Assembly (NCBI GenBank): GCA_015039315.1
Contig: WIDE01000136.1
Location: forward strand, 3,267 to 58,659
Source of the DNA: Clavulina sp. PMI_390
Taxonomy: Eukaryota; Basidiomycota; Agaricomycetes; Cantharellales; Hydnaceae
Reading direction: 5' to 3'
DNA length: 55,393 bases
The notes under the pieces were generated by a model. That model was not told the origin of the DNA and ran no database searches. It saw only the letters and a program-made list of their open reading frames with translations. Below are positions 1-10,900 of this stretch, piece by piece; the first letter of the stretch is position 1, and every line of letters starts with the position of its first letter. The translations under genes and the position numbers were made by a program.

Positions 1-1450
1 GATCAGGTCAAAACCCCTCTAAGCACCCAAATAATAGTGAACTAAGTCTTTGATATTATGAATCATATAATATCGCAAGCACCGTAAATTCTAGTCCTGT
101 ATATTGCCATAATCATGAGATTCTCCATTGTATTCCGTGAGAGGCGGTCGTCATTGACCCGCACATAATCTAGGTGGGGGTACATAACTCCCTGCATATA
201 TTTTGTATCCGGACGGCGAGCTTCAGCTCGACTTGGCCGCCAGAGGAGATTGACGTACTGTGCTCCACACCAGTGAGTCGCTCCAGGGAGTGTCCGTTGA
301 GTGACCATAGACGGCTAGGACTATATCCGCACTTTCCGGGTCAAGTACGGTTCGATGTGGGAGCGAGTGGGGTTTAATGAGCTTGATATTGGGGTTACCA
401 TGAGCCTGTGGCACTGGACAGCTGCCATCGCGCAGCTCACCAAGGAAGAATCGCGCAACTATCTACCTGGTACAACTCAATACTGAGTTTTGACTGTCAA
501 CGACTTTACACGTCAAGGACCGTAGCGAGAACGCGACATCAAGTTTAGTCAGTGGGGAACCTTCCTAGACATTTGCTATCAAAAGACCGTGTAATGGCGT
601 GAAATAGTCATCCTTGGCGAATTCAGATCGAAAAACTCTCTGAATCAATTCATACTGTATTGGCGTCGTCAGGTGACGTCTAGAGAGCGAAATATCTCTT
701 GACATCTATTGAGAGGAATCTGTACGTGAAAAACTCGTGCTGGGTTCATATTTCCGGGTCTCGGCTTTGGTTTGAGAGTAGGGGTTAGAAGAACGTCTCC
801 AGCTCCTCAATTCCAAAATGAACGAATTTGAGTCGTACAGGTGTCCAGACTCCCGGTAACCGCTTTCTCTGAGTTTTTCACCAGCACAAGCCCTTCATCT
901 GACCAGCGGCCGATTTGTACATGGCGCTATCTCCGCTCCCAATCCATCCCTGGGAAAACCATCCGTGAGGATATTTCGAAGGGGTTTTTTTTTCTTCCTA
1001 AAAAAACCTCTGAGGGCAAAGACTAAATAGCTGAAACCCATCGTCAGGGGAAACTCATTAAACATCTCCTGCCAATGTGAACCCCTTCCCGTACACATTA
1101 TGACGGGACTAATCTTCTGGAGAGAAGCTCGTCAGCCCCATGGATAAATAGCTCAATCAACCCTCAAGTGCGATGTTTTCGACATTCAGCTGCCCTTTAT
1201 TCTTCGGATATTCACACAGCAGCTGAATAATTCAGAGTGTAACCCACCACTTAATAGGCTACGAGTGATCCTCTGAAAGTATCATCCTCTCCAACGAACT
1301 ATTCCTTTGAAGAGTAAGGAGGGCGACAGTATCAATTCTTGGCGAGTTATGGTCCATTCAGTACACGCAGCGGCCAGCGCTACTGCTACAAATACAGGAG
1401 CTAGAGGAATGCGACGCATTCAATAAAAGGCTCGCAATATGTGTGCAAGG
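1..1450. other. Gene-free left end
   Basis: I see no convincing gene. All open frames are short, lack family motifs and cannot be extended through plausible introns. The segment would include the 3' flank of the C2-domain gene whose stop lies at 1451-1453 on the minus strand. Confidence 0.5.
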
Positions 1451-2885
1451 TTAGTCATTGTCCCATCCGCCTGGAAGCCGATGAGCACGATCAACAGGAT
1501 TGCCCGAATTCTGTCCTGTTGGGGCGTTTGAGTTTGTACCCTGCACACTTTCTTCCTCTTCCAGCATCAATTGCCTCGCTAGTTCAGCGTCTTCTTCCTC
1601 TTGTTTCTTTCGCCGGTCATGCTCTTCCCATAAGTGCTGTTGAGCGACCATCGCCTCGCGTTCGTGAGATGGTACAGGACCAGAAACCTGAGGTTGTTGG
1701 TTCGGAGGGATGACAGGTTGTTGAGGCGTGATGCGTTGTGTTTGAGGAGCTGGGTTGCGATGCGGAAGAGGAGGGGCTGTGCTGGGATGTGGGGGAGGAG
1801 GGAGAGGGGCATCCAAGCGAGAAGGATTCGATGGACCGGGGTTCATTTTCGGAGGAGCATCCAGGTAGGGTATACCACTCCCCGGACCGTTTGGGGGCCC
1901 TGGGCGGAGATTAGCTGGGATGGGGAGATGGCCCGGATCGTCCTCTGCAACGCGTGGAGGTTCGGGTACTCCTTGTGCTGCTTGGCGAGGTGGTAAAGCA
2001 GGAATTCTGAAGGGATCGTAATACTCTGGAACTGGGGGATTCGAGGGTATTTGGGGTGGTGGTGGGCGCGGGGGGCTAGGTGCATTGTATATTGGAGCAT
2101 TATTAGAACGGGGAGGAAGGTTCAAAGGTGGCGTTCGGCCACCCATAGCTGAAGGTGAAGGGTCTCTCGGAGGAAGCGACAAGGGCGGGTTTCCGGGGGA
2201 TGAAACATTCGATCGAGGGGGCGAAGGAAGACCGGCGGGTCCACCAGGAGATGGAGGAGGGCTTGGTCTATACAGCCTTTCAGCGGGTGATAGTTTGGAT
2301 GGTCGCCTTCCTAAAGCTTGAGCCTATTGACCAAGTCAGCGGTGTGCTATCACAAACTTTGGTATGTTGAGGAAACTTGCGTTCAAGAAGAAAGTGAGCT
2401 CAATGTATACTTCTCCCCGTTGAGTCCCATTGTGTGACAAAGGTATCCACCCTGTACCGAGAGTAAATCAGCACTACACACGCCAATGACCAGAATTATG
2501 CCTACCGTCGAATTCTCCGTTCTTCAGCACGTCTTCGACTGCTAATTCGCCTTCTCCAATGCTCTCATCGAGCTTTCCCTTACCAGCGATGAAGCATGTC
2601 AAACGCAGCACACGAGGCTCCGACCGATCCTGAGGGTATATTTCGAAGTGGAGATCCTCATCCCAGACGGGGTGTTGACCGCCCTTAACATCTGCTTTGG
2701 TGCGCCTCCCGCCTCCACCTAATCGCGCAAGGATATAGGGCGATTGCTTGTAAAGCCCTGGATTAGGCAGGTTACGCTGGACAGAATCATTACTTTCAGT
2801 TGAGCAACGCGAGGGACCAAGACCCAGTGGAACCTACTGCTTTTAACACGACGACTACTAGTGTTCCTAGCTTGGTTGGTGGCAT
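1451..2885 (-). CDS. C2-domain protein with proline-rich tail (Inn1/Fic1-like)
   Basis: Exon model on the minus strand: 2838-2885, 2506-2776, 2377-2451 and 1451-2310, giving about 417 residues. The N-terminal 130 or so residues read as a C2 domain: a first strand (GTLVVVVLKARNLPN), then ARLGGGGRRT and HPVWDEDLHFEIYP. The rest is very rich in proline with many PxxP motifs, followed by a short charged segment (RRKKQEEEDAELARQLMLEEEE). One C2 domain followed by a PxxP tail is the architecture of fungal Inn1/Fic1 ingression proteins, which link the cytokinetic ring to septum synthesis through SH3 proteins. That role is inferred from architecture. The third intron acceptor is the one that keeps the frame open; a nearby AG gives stops. 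Other C2 plus low-complexity proteins cannot be excluded. Confidence 0.75.
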
Positions 2886-3219
2886 GAGGGCTGGAGGGAG
2901 TAAGGTTGTCAACTTGATCTAATTGGGTGGTGAAGCAACGTCATTGCACGTGATGCGAGTGGGCGAATCCTGACCACCGCTGAAAATTCTACGATACTAG
3001 GAAAGCAAGACCCATAATTTAAGTAAAAATCTGTCTCAAAGCACCATTATTCATGCGGGCCTATCAATAAAAGGTTCGGGACGAGAATTTAGGCACGGCA
3101 TGTCTACGAAGCCTGGTGCTTCCAAAAACGAGTATGCAGGGGGACAAGCAGAGTAGCTTGCAATTTCCGAATGGCGATAATGAGATTGAAATCGACGAAA
3201 GCGAATAACGATAGTTCTA
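2886..3219. other. Intergenic spacer
   Basis: About 330 nt between the start of the C2 gene and the stop of GOT1, both on the minus strand. It should contain the C2 gene promoter and the GOT1 3' UTR. No further gene seen. Confidence 0.5.
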
Positions 3220-3956
3220 CTAAACGATGGACTGCTGCTGCCCTGCACCGACAACAGCATCGAGAGCCTAAAGCACGAAATTGGACGGGAGCGTCAGTAG
3301 GCGAACGAGTCGGTATCACGAAAGAGGCTGCAGATACTCACCCCCTTGATATACGGCATGCTCAGTATGTTGCCAATCACGGGCAGTTGTCGCAGGAAGG
3401 TGAGAACCACAGGGAAGAAATCACTGTAGCGGAGAAAGTCGTAAGTCGATAGCAAGGAGGATATTTGCGAGATGAATTCTTTTCAATGATGTGTATTCGG
3501 AATGACGTACCCAAATAGGTTCAAAAAGCCGAACGTCTCCACAATCATCCCAACGAATGGCCACTTGAGGAAGACCAGTAGAACACCTCCCAAGAAACAT
3601 ATTGACCCGCGGAGCTTGTTCTTTCGCGCAAAGAAATAGAAGGTTTTTGTTGGTCCGATGATGAGAGTGAGTCCAGAAATAAAAAGGATCTATATGCGTG
3701 GGGTAAAGTCGTGTGAGCTGCAGTACCCAATATTGGAAGGAGAGGTCGAGTCTACTAACGTTGCCTAGTGCTAGTAAGCCGGCGTCAAAGAACAGCAGCA
3801 CACCAAGGAACATGAAGAATGTCCCGAACGAGGTAAGGGCCACCCCGATTTCTGTTTGCCAAATAAGAATAGTGAGCAATGCATTTCTTCGGCGCGTGGT
3901 CAAGGATGCAAGGGGTATAGGATAGTGCCCTTACTCTGACTATCCGTAAGCCACAT
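3220..3956 (-). CDS. GOT1: Golgi transport protein Got1
   Basis: Exon model on the minus strand: 3935-3956, 3760-3851, 3511-3689, 3342-3423 and 3220-3267, giving 140 residues, close to the roughly 138 of the family. The start MWLTDSQKIGVALTSFG and the following hydrophobic run (FMFLGVLLFFDAGLLALGN) are the family hallmark. Further segments read LFISGLTLIIGPTKTFYFFA, then a CFLGGVLLVFLKWP stretch and FFPVVLTFLRQLPVIGNIL, making four membrane helices. Got1 is a small membrane protein of early Golgi/COPII traffic. The first exon is only 22 nt but supplies the conserved start. The last exon, coding a short tail after YIKG, is the least certain part. Confidence 0.9.
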
Positions 3957-4205
3957 AGTTTTTCAAGATGGGAGGGAAGCGGGGACAGAAAGGCAACGAC
4001 TCGCAGGAGACACGTCGGCAGGTTTGGGGAATGTCTTCGTCGACGTCAACAAGACCACACAACAGGCCTATGTGCTGGCGCAAACAGTGCGGGTGAGAGG
4101 TAAGTGTAAAGTAATTCTATGTAGAAAACAGTGCTCCAGTATGACTAGTTATTACAGCTACAGGGCTACGACCTATAGGTGGACTCAGAGCCCCTACCAC
4201 TGCGA

Positions 4206-6315
4206 CTACATACCACCATTTTCCTTGCGAAGATCAACATCCACCCAAAAATCCTGGGGTAATGAGGACAGAAATGTGATTGTCGGTGAATCAAGGGAGC
4301 AGGAAACAGGGGAGACCCAAAGGAACTTACAAAAGCATGACAAAACCAGACTGATTCTAACCACAAGGGCTCATTCTGGCTAACGACCCCATCACATCCG
4401 CGACCAGCGGGTCGAGAATGAGGACTCCCAGGCCCTCGAGTAGTGAATGAGAACTTGAATTTCAAGAGAAGGGAGGGCAATGACTTCGTCATTTCCATTA
4501 TAGATACATTGCGTCCCTGTTGCAGTTTCAGATTGTCAATCAAGAGCGATGAAGTAGCAAATCTCTAATCACTCACAATACAGATTTTAGACCCAGAGCC
4601 GAACTGGATAAGACATAAGAGACTGTCTGGAATGGGTTATCATCAAAGAATCATGGTCACTTACAACGAGGTTATTCTTCTCCATGCGTGCCCGCTCCTC
4701 ATCTGATATCCCAATCCACCTCTCTGGCCTGAAAGTCTCAGCGTCCTCGCCAAACACATCCTTTGCACGATGAAACGTCCATGGTGATGCTCCTATTTCC
4801 GTCCCTGGTGGTATGAAATGGCCGCCGGCTAGGACGCCTTCGCTGCCGACATACCGCGGCATCTCCATCCCGACGGGGGTCATGAGCCTCATGGACTCCT
4901 TCATGCACGCCTGGAAGTACTCTAGCTTCGTGCCTTCGGCATACGGGACAGGGACACGCGAGATGCTCCCTGAGCGGAGCGCCGACTCCAGCTCCTCCAT
5001 CAAGCGGGCATATACCTCTCCATTGCGCCCCTGGAGCACATAGTAGAAGAATGCGCACATCGCAAAGGATGTCGTGTCGGAGCCCGCACCAAAGGCCGCC
5101 GTCGCGTTGCCAATAACCTCTGTCGGCGTCAGCGGGAGTTTTGTCTTGCTGTTGTTGGACTCGATAAAACCAGTCAGCATGTCGCGGCGCTGAGGTACGT
5201 GATCCGCGTCGTAAAACTCGCCCTGTTCGATGGCTTGGAATCGGGCTTTGACTCGTTTTGTAGTCTCCCGCCCAATGATTGCGGGAGTCAAGCGTCCACT
5301 CATGCGCCAGAGGATTGGTTTGATAAGGGGCGCAAGGCGTGGGAGAGATCCAGCGATTGAACCCGTTTGTTGCAGATTCCGCGCACTTGGCAACAGTAGC
5401 GACGAGTCGCCGTTTTCGACGAGCCCAAAGGTCTCCCCAAACTTGAAAGCAATCACACGCAGTTAGCTAAGTGGTGGCGAGGCTATCAGGGGACAGGGCA
5501 GGGAATTGAACACCTACAGCGAGCTCTCCAACAGCGTCCGCCGCGAAGAAATCCAGGAGCAGATCCAACTCCACGTGGGCGCTTGATACGGACTTGTCGG
5601 CACGACGAGCTCCTTCCACAATGCTAGTTAACTTGTTGATAGTGGCCTGGATCACTGTATCAACGAATGGCTCAAGGTCTACCAGACTCTTCATGCTGTA
5701 CACGTGGGCAACCTGCGGGAAACGAGGCGAAGGTGAGCGCAGGGACAAGACTGAGTCAATGTTAGATAAGGCAGCCTGGGCTCACCGAACGACGTCGGGC
5801 GGCATGAGATTGGTCGTTGATGTCGGCGAAAAGACTAGGGTTTGAGGGAATGGAGGCTGGATATGAACCAAAAGGTCAGCGGAAATGGTGATTGTCACGG
5901 ACGCGTGGGGTTGGTAGGAGGGAAGGTTATTGTCAGCGTCCAAAAACGCGTGGAGCGAACGGAAAGCGAAAGGGAAAATGGGGAGCGCACCGAATGAGAG
6001 ATAGAACTCCGTCTTATGGAAGCCCCCGTTATAGGCGTAGATCCTGTGTACGCTGGCTTCATCGATGGTGCTCACAAAGTTGGGCCCTAGCCGAACGACA
6101 GGGCCATATTTCTTGTGGAGTTTCTGCAAGTTCCAGACATAAGAGCGAGTGATAGTAGTATAGAGACGGAACCAAGGAAGCCCCAGTCTGGCCGTGGGTG
6201 GACCGGGTAAGCGGGCGAGGGGATGGAGCAATAGGTTATACAAGAAGTAGCCTACGACACAGGTGCAGATGGCCTGAAATAGTAGGTAGACACTGCTGAG
6301 CAGTGTGTTGATCAT
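4206..6315 (-). CDS. Cytochrome P450 monooxygenase
   Basis: Exon model on the minus strand: 5991-6315, 5786-5856, 5518-5712, 4665-5441, 4577-4603, 4331-4516 and 4206-4253, giving about 542 residues. An N-terminal membrane anchor is followed by a proline-rich hinge (LPGPP). The I-helix reads AGSDTT near 316-321, the K-helix ExxR is ESMR near 379-382, PERW is near 436-439, and the heme loop FGSGSKICIG lies at about 457-466 with the Cys ligand near 464. The heme loop spans a 27-nt exon and the next splice junction. SHAARRR in the C-helix region is typical of fungal class E group I enzymes related to pisatin-demethylase/benzoate-hydroxylase clans. The substrate cannot be told. The tail between the last core strand and the final exon carries about 20 unusual residues for which I found no in-phase intron. 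Confidence 0.88.
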
Positions 6316-7242
6316 GTTGGGTAGTGGTTACAGGGCTCAAGTTGGGCCGGCTCGTTTATCGAAGAAAGACTGACGTGGGCTCTCCGAAGTTATGTGAAGG
6401 AGGTCGTATCGATAGTAGGGCTTTGACGATGGTTTATGCATCTATAAAGGCGCAAAATATTTCTTCTCGTGCCTCAACCCTTAGACGAGCAGAGGACATG
6501 GGTCGGTCGGCAGATGACCGAGGTCGGGAACCGGCTCCGTTTATATAATCAATTGTCAACACCCTACCTGCTGCCTCGCGAGGCTCCCAGATTGCCCCCT
6601 CACATGAGGGGAGGATGGTTAAGGCGTTGTATCGATCGTGTTTTTCCCCGAGTGAATGGTGACATATATTGTAAGCTAGGTTTCGCCGTTCCATGTCGGT
6701 GTCTGTTCCCCATTAGAATGGCAAATCGCCCTGTTCGCTTCGAGGGACGTACAATTCATTGAAGATGATAATGGAGGCTGCAAGAGACGGGATGCACAGT
6801 ACCGACTTCGAAGCACGGCGCATGAAGAACGTGGAAAGGGCCACGAAATCGAAGCTTTCATTGCGGGAATGGCTCCTAGCAGTGGGCAATCTGGTCTGGG
6901 TTGATTAAACTTGAAGGTTGTCTCGTGAAGCTTCCGTATCCTTCGGCTGCGAGCCGAACATTGGTGTGGGGTTAATCTCTTTGATGAGAGTTCGGAAGGT
7001 GTAGTAGTAGTGAATAACTCGGGGTGAAAGGTTAGAATCAGCTGATAGCAACTCGTCAGCGATGCCAAGGGTTAGAGGGAAGCACCGACACACTGGACAA
7101 TCAGGTACCAGATCTTACATCTCGTGATAGCTGTAACTTGCATCTGCACTTCTTATAAATACAGTACTGTATGAATGGGAAGAGACTGGATGACGTACGG
7201 TCCAGAGTCCAGGTAATATGCAGTCCCACGAGGCAGGCGCTC
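6316..7242. other. Intergenic, P450 upstream region
   Basis: About 930 nt between the P450 start and the stop of the lipocalin-like gene. Both flanking genes are on the minus strand, so this is the P450 promoter plus the neighbour's 3' UTR. Open frames here show no family motifs and no workable exon chain. Confidence 0.45.
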
Positions 7243-7989
7243 TCAATCACCACATCGCACTTCGAACAAAGACTCTGCCAACTTCTGCATTTCTCCGCCA
7301 CCACTAGTCAGTTGTGACACGATATTCTCGTAGAGTTTTTTCGATACACCACCCTCGGAGCGAGAATAAATGTCTATTCCAGCTGGAGTGAAGAGCGTGG
7401 CCGAGAAATACGTCACCGCCCAGTCGTCCCCATACCCGAGCACCTGCCACTTGGACGAAGCAATCATAAGCCACCCCTGATGAATCAGAGAAGGCAACAT
7501 AATGCCCAAACACCAACATAAAACGATCAGAACCTCGAAAACTAGCTATTGACACAAGGCAGACTCGCCTTGCCGCGCCACTTGTAAGATGCCGCCGGAC
7601 GATATCCATCCGGGGCATCTTTTGGGGGAGGCTGGAGAGTATCTATCCCTTCAATCCTGGATCTGGTGGATGGAGGAGATGACGTCGATGACGCAGAGCG
7701 ATATTCGACAATGTCGTTAAAACGAATGGGGTCGTCGGACGGCGTAGAGCTCGGATCAACGGAGCCTAGTGGGGTATAGGTAATCGTAACATCCTTCTTA
7801 TTCTGACTCCCAACTCAGTTCTCAGCTTGCAAACATTGGTGCTCATGAAGCGCGAGTGACGCTCACCTTCCACAGTGGAAGGCTGCTATGGAGCACATGC
7901 CATTTTCCCATAAATTTGTCGATGTCAAAGTTCTCGCGTGATAAAGAAGCATGAAACGAGTCTGGAGGGTGAATTTCGATCTTCGACAT
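7243..7989 (-). CDS. Lipocalin-like protein, fungal
   Basis: Exon model on the minus strand: 7867-7989, 7569-7802 and 7243-7476, giving 196 residues. The first exon has the motif MGKWHVLHSSLPLWK, resembling the G-x-W start of the lipocalin barrel. The middle exon begins NKKDVTITYTPL, and the last exon reads YGDDWAVTYFSATLFTPAG and DIYSRSEGG, like later strands of the barrel. No signal peptide is visible, so a cytosolic small-ligand binding protein is the likely reading. The ligand is unknown. Intron 2 appears to use a GC donor (AAG then GCGAGT), which is needed to join KWRGK to GWLMIASSKW in frame. The fold assignment rests on pattern only. Confidence 0.72.
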
Positions 7990-10900
7990 GATGGTGCGAG
8001 CTTGTTGTGGTAGATTGACAACTGACTCGACGTCGTCAACAACAACCGCATGGTTATGATCGACGTCGACACGGCTATCTTTTCACACCCAATCTTTTAA
8101 CTTGCGGATCAGGCACTCGTGAGCGAGCACCAAACCTACCGTCAGCCTTGCAGGTGGCGCTTAGGCCCATGCCGTCTGTAACCTCGTTATAGCTCTACAA
8201 TCATTTCTGTTATGAGGCGCTCGTGGACCGTCGCTTCCAGGTCTGACTCTCAGATGAATGTATAAATGCTAGGCTACCAAGACGGTTCGTCATTCTCTCC
8301 GACGTCGAACCAAGGCGACCTGTATCCGCCGAACTCTTCAACGCTCGTTCGCACCTCTCCAACCTTGTGCTGACGTTGCCCTTTGTGCTTCATCCAATAT
8401 CAAAGTGGGCCCAGTGAAAACAGTCCAAGCTGCCACCTCTACGTTCTTCCTCTTGCCCTTTCCCCTAATATAAGCCTACCCTTATTGTTCGTGCTGTCAA
8501 TATGTAAGACAACGTGATGAGCTCTGTTCACTCGGCTACAACGGCTAGTAGCACCCCGACATCAACTGGACTTTTGGCCCCATACGGAAAGAGGCAATTA
8601 CTAAGTGTATTAACATCCCGCCGGGGGAAGGTCTCCCAAACTAAGCATCACGAAGTCACTAATGAAGCTTATTACCAGTTGACATGTCTTCATGCAGGGG
8701 CTCATCTTCGCGCCGAATCTAATTGAGGGGAGCCCCTTGTCATTGTCAATTCGTCGGTCATACATGACCCTTCTTTTTTGTGTATCAACGCCCGCTCTCT
8801 ATACAGCTCGTGATGCACCGTCTTAATGAGAATATCATCCCCCTACTACGGTAATGAGTTCGGTGCACAGGTGGAGTCGATCTCATTCCATGGCATGGAG
8901 ACTCTTCATGATGATCATCGACCGCGCCCGACAGGAAGCCCGACGTCGGCACACTAATTTCGAGAGTCGGGATTCCATAGATCTAGGACAGAGAGATGAG
9001 ATGCGATCTAAAAAACCCACCTGGCGGTCAAACTAGCACGCTCTAGACCTGCACCCACATGGGCAAGCTGTCATGCGTTAATCGCTCAGGGGGTCTTTCG
9101 GTTCAGAAAACCATCCATATCAGACATCCACATGAAAGAAGAAGAAGAACTCTCCCAACACTTGTCTACGTGTCACTTAATTCCTCTATCTTGGTCCAAT
9201 CAACATCCTTTGCGCGGGGTAACTCTAGCCGGTACGTCCAAAGTTTCTCGCCCCAGCCACCATCGAGTGACGTCGCGTCCACTCATCGCAGCATCGGGCG
9301 GGCGGCCCTCTCGGACTCTCTCTTTTCTCTATCTCTCTCGCGGTCGTGTGGGTGTGTACAAGCTTAAGGCAAACCAAAAAGAAAATGCCTCTGTCTTCTC
9401 ATCGGCGTGCTTCTGGCAACCAACACCCCTGCATGCCTGGCCCTCCATTGAATGGTAGTCCCACAAATCAACGTCATAATCGTACCATATATCAGGAGTC
9501 TCGGCCTTGCAAGTCAGCATGGAGCCCCGCTTCCGATTTAGCAGGAGCAGTCAAGCGATGGGAACTCTTCCGGTTAGGAAAGTCTAAGACTTTTTTCGCC
9601 TCCTGTCCTGCTGTCAGAAGCGGGCTTTCCGACCCAATTCAGCACGCCCCGTGCCATTAAATGAACAAGTTGACTAAATGAGCTGGGGGCATTCGATCAT
9701 GGTTCGCCCATCGAAGAATGAAATCAGGGAAATAGGCTCTATATTATCTAGCAACCATGCTGTCTTGTCCCTGCCTGGGTTGCTCCTTCGCTTCTGCTAC
9801 TCAACTCACTCCTCCCTTCCTCCAATTACATATGGGATGCCCATCAACCCATACGAGCCCGAGCTCTCTCTCAACGAAACCCCCCGATCCAGCCTATGAC
9901 ATCATCGACTCGATCGCGATCGAACCGTGCAGGCTCGGGATTGCCAATCGAGTCCACATGGAGTAGGCATGGTATGGCAATGCCAATCGATCTCTCAGGC
10001 CGCTTGTTCACCGAAACCAATTCTTTTTTACCAAAAAAAGTTGAGGTCGACGTGAAAAACTTGACAAGGTGTGCTGCGTATGGCCAATTGCCTCTTATAG
10101 AAACACAGCTGGGCAGATCATTCCGAATGTATGCAAGGTGGCCACACCAGCCTGCCACGGAGTTATTCGCGGATTTGGGTAGGCGGGCGCAATCTTATCC
10201 CACCACCGTGTGTGTGTGTGTCATCAACTCCTCCGGCGACATTTGACGCGACACGATCCGAGTTGACTGGAGAGGCTGACAGACCAGGGCTCGGAGCAAG
10301 GAGGGAGGGACTTAACAAGGTCCGGCGCGCATCCAATACAGTTTTTCGACGCGGCGTCGCGGTGCGGAGGCGGGCCCACCCGGCTCCCACCCATAAACTT
10401 AACTATTCTGACCATACTCGCTACGCGGGCAGGGGGGAGTCTGCACCTGCTGCCCTCCCTAGTCGTCACCCCATTTGGGACGGGACAGCCATTCCGCGGA
10501 GTTTACTCACAGGGCTAAACTCCAAGGGGAGGGGACTGATCCACCACTGCACACGTATCTCACATCTCGCATCTGGGCTGGCGGTGGTGCATCTCTCTCG
10601 CAAAAAGACGGAGGAACTACACGGCAAGCGGGCAGAGCGAGCGTTCGAGATCCAACTGTATTGAAAACGCGATTTTTGGCATTCAAGTTGAAAAAAATAG
10701 ATTGAATTAGGCGGGGCAGTCAGTTCAGCAAGTTGAGTTGATGGATCCATTGCATGTATGTATATATCGAATCACGATATCGTTGCCTAGAATGGTGTGC
10801 CAGGATTCACCCCATCTGATATGGGCGATGGTAACACTGGTGAACTGAGTGAGTGGGTGATTGGGATGGATGTCGGGGTTTATCAAAAATAGGATTCGGC

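Noticed and set aside
3968..4085. Short plus-strand frame between GOT1 and P450
   Set aside because: About 38 codons, Arg/Gln-rich, no homology seen; likely chance.
8266..8373. Short ATG frame of 35 codons
   Set aside because: No conserved feature, no lipid-modification CaaX end and no plausible exon extension.
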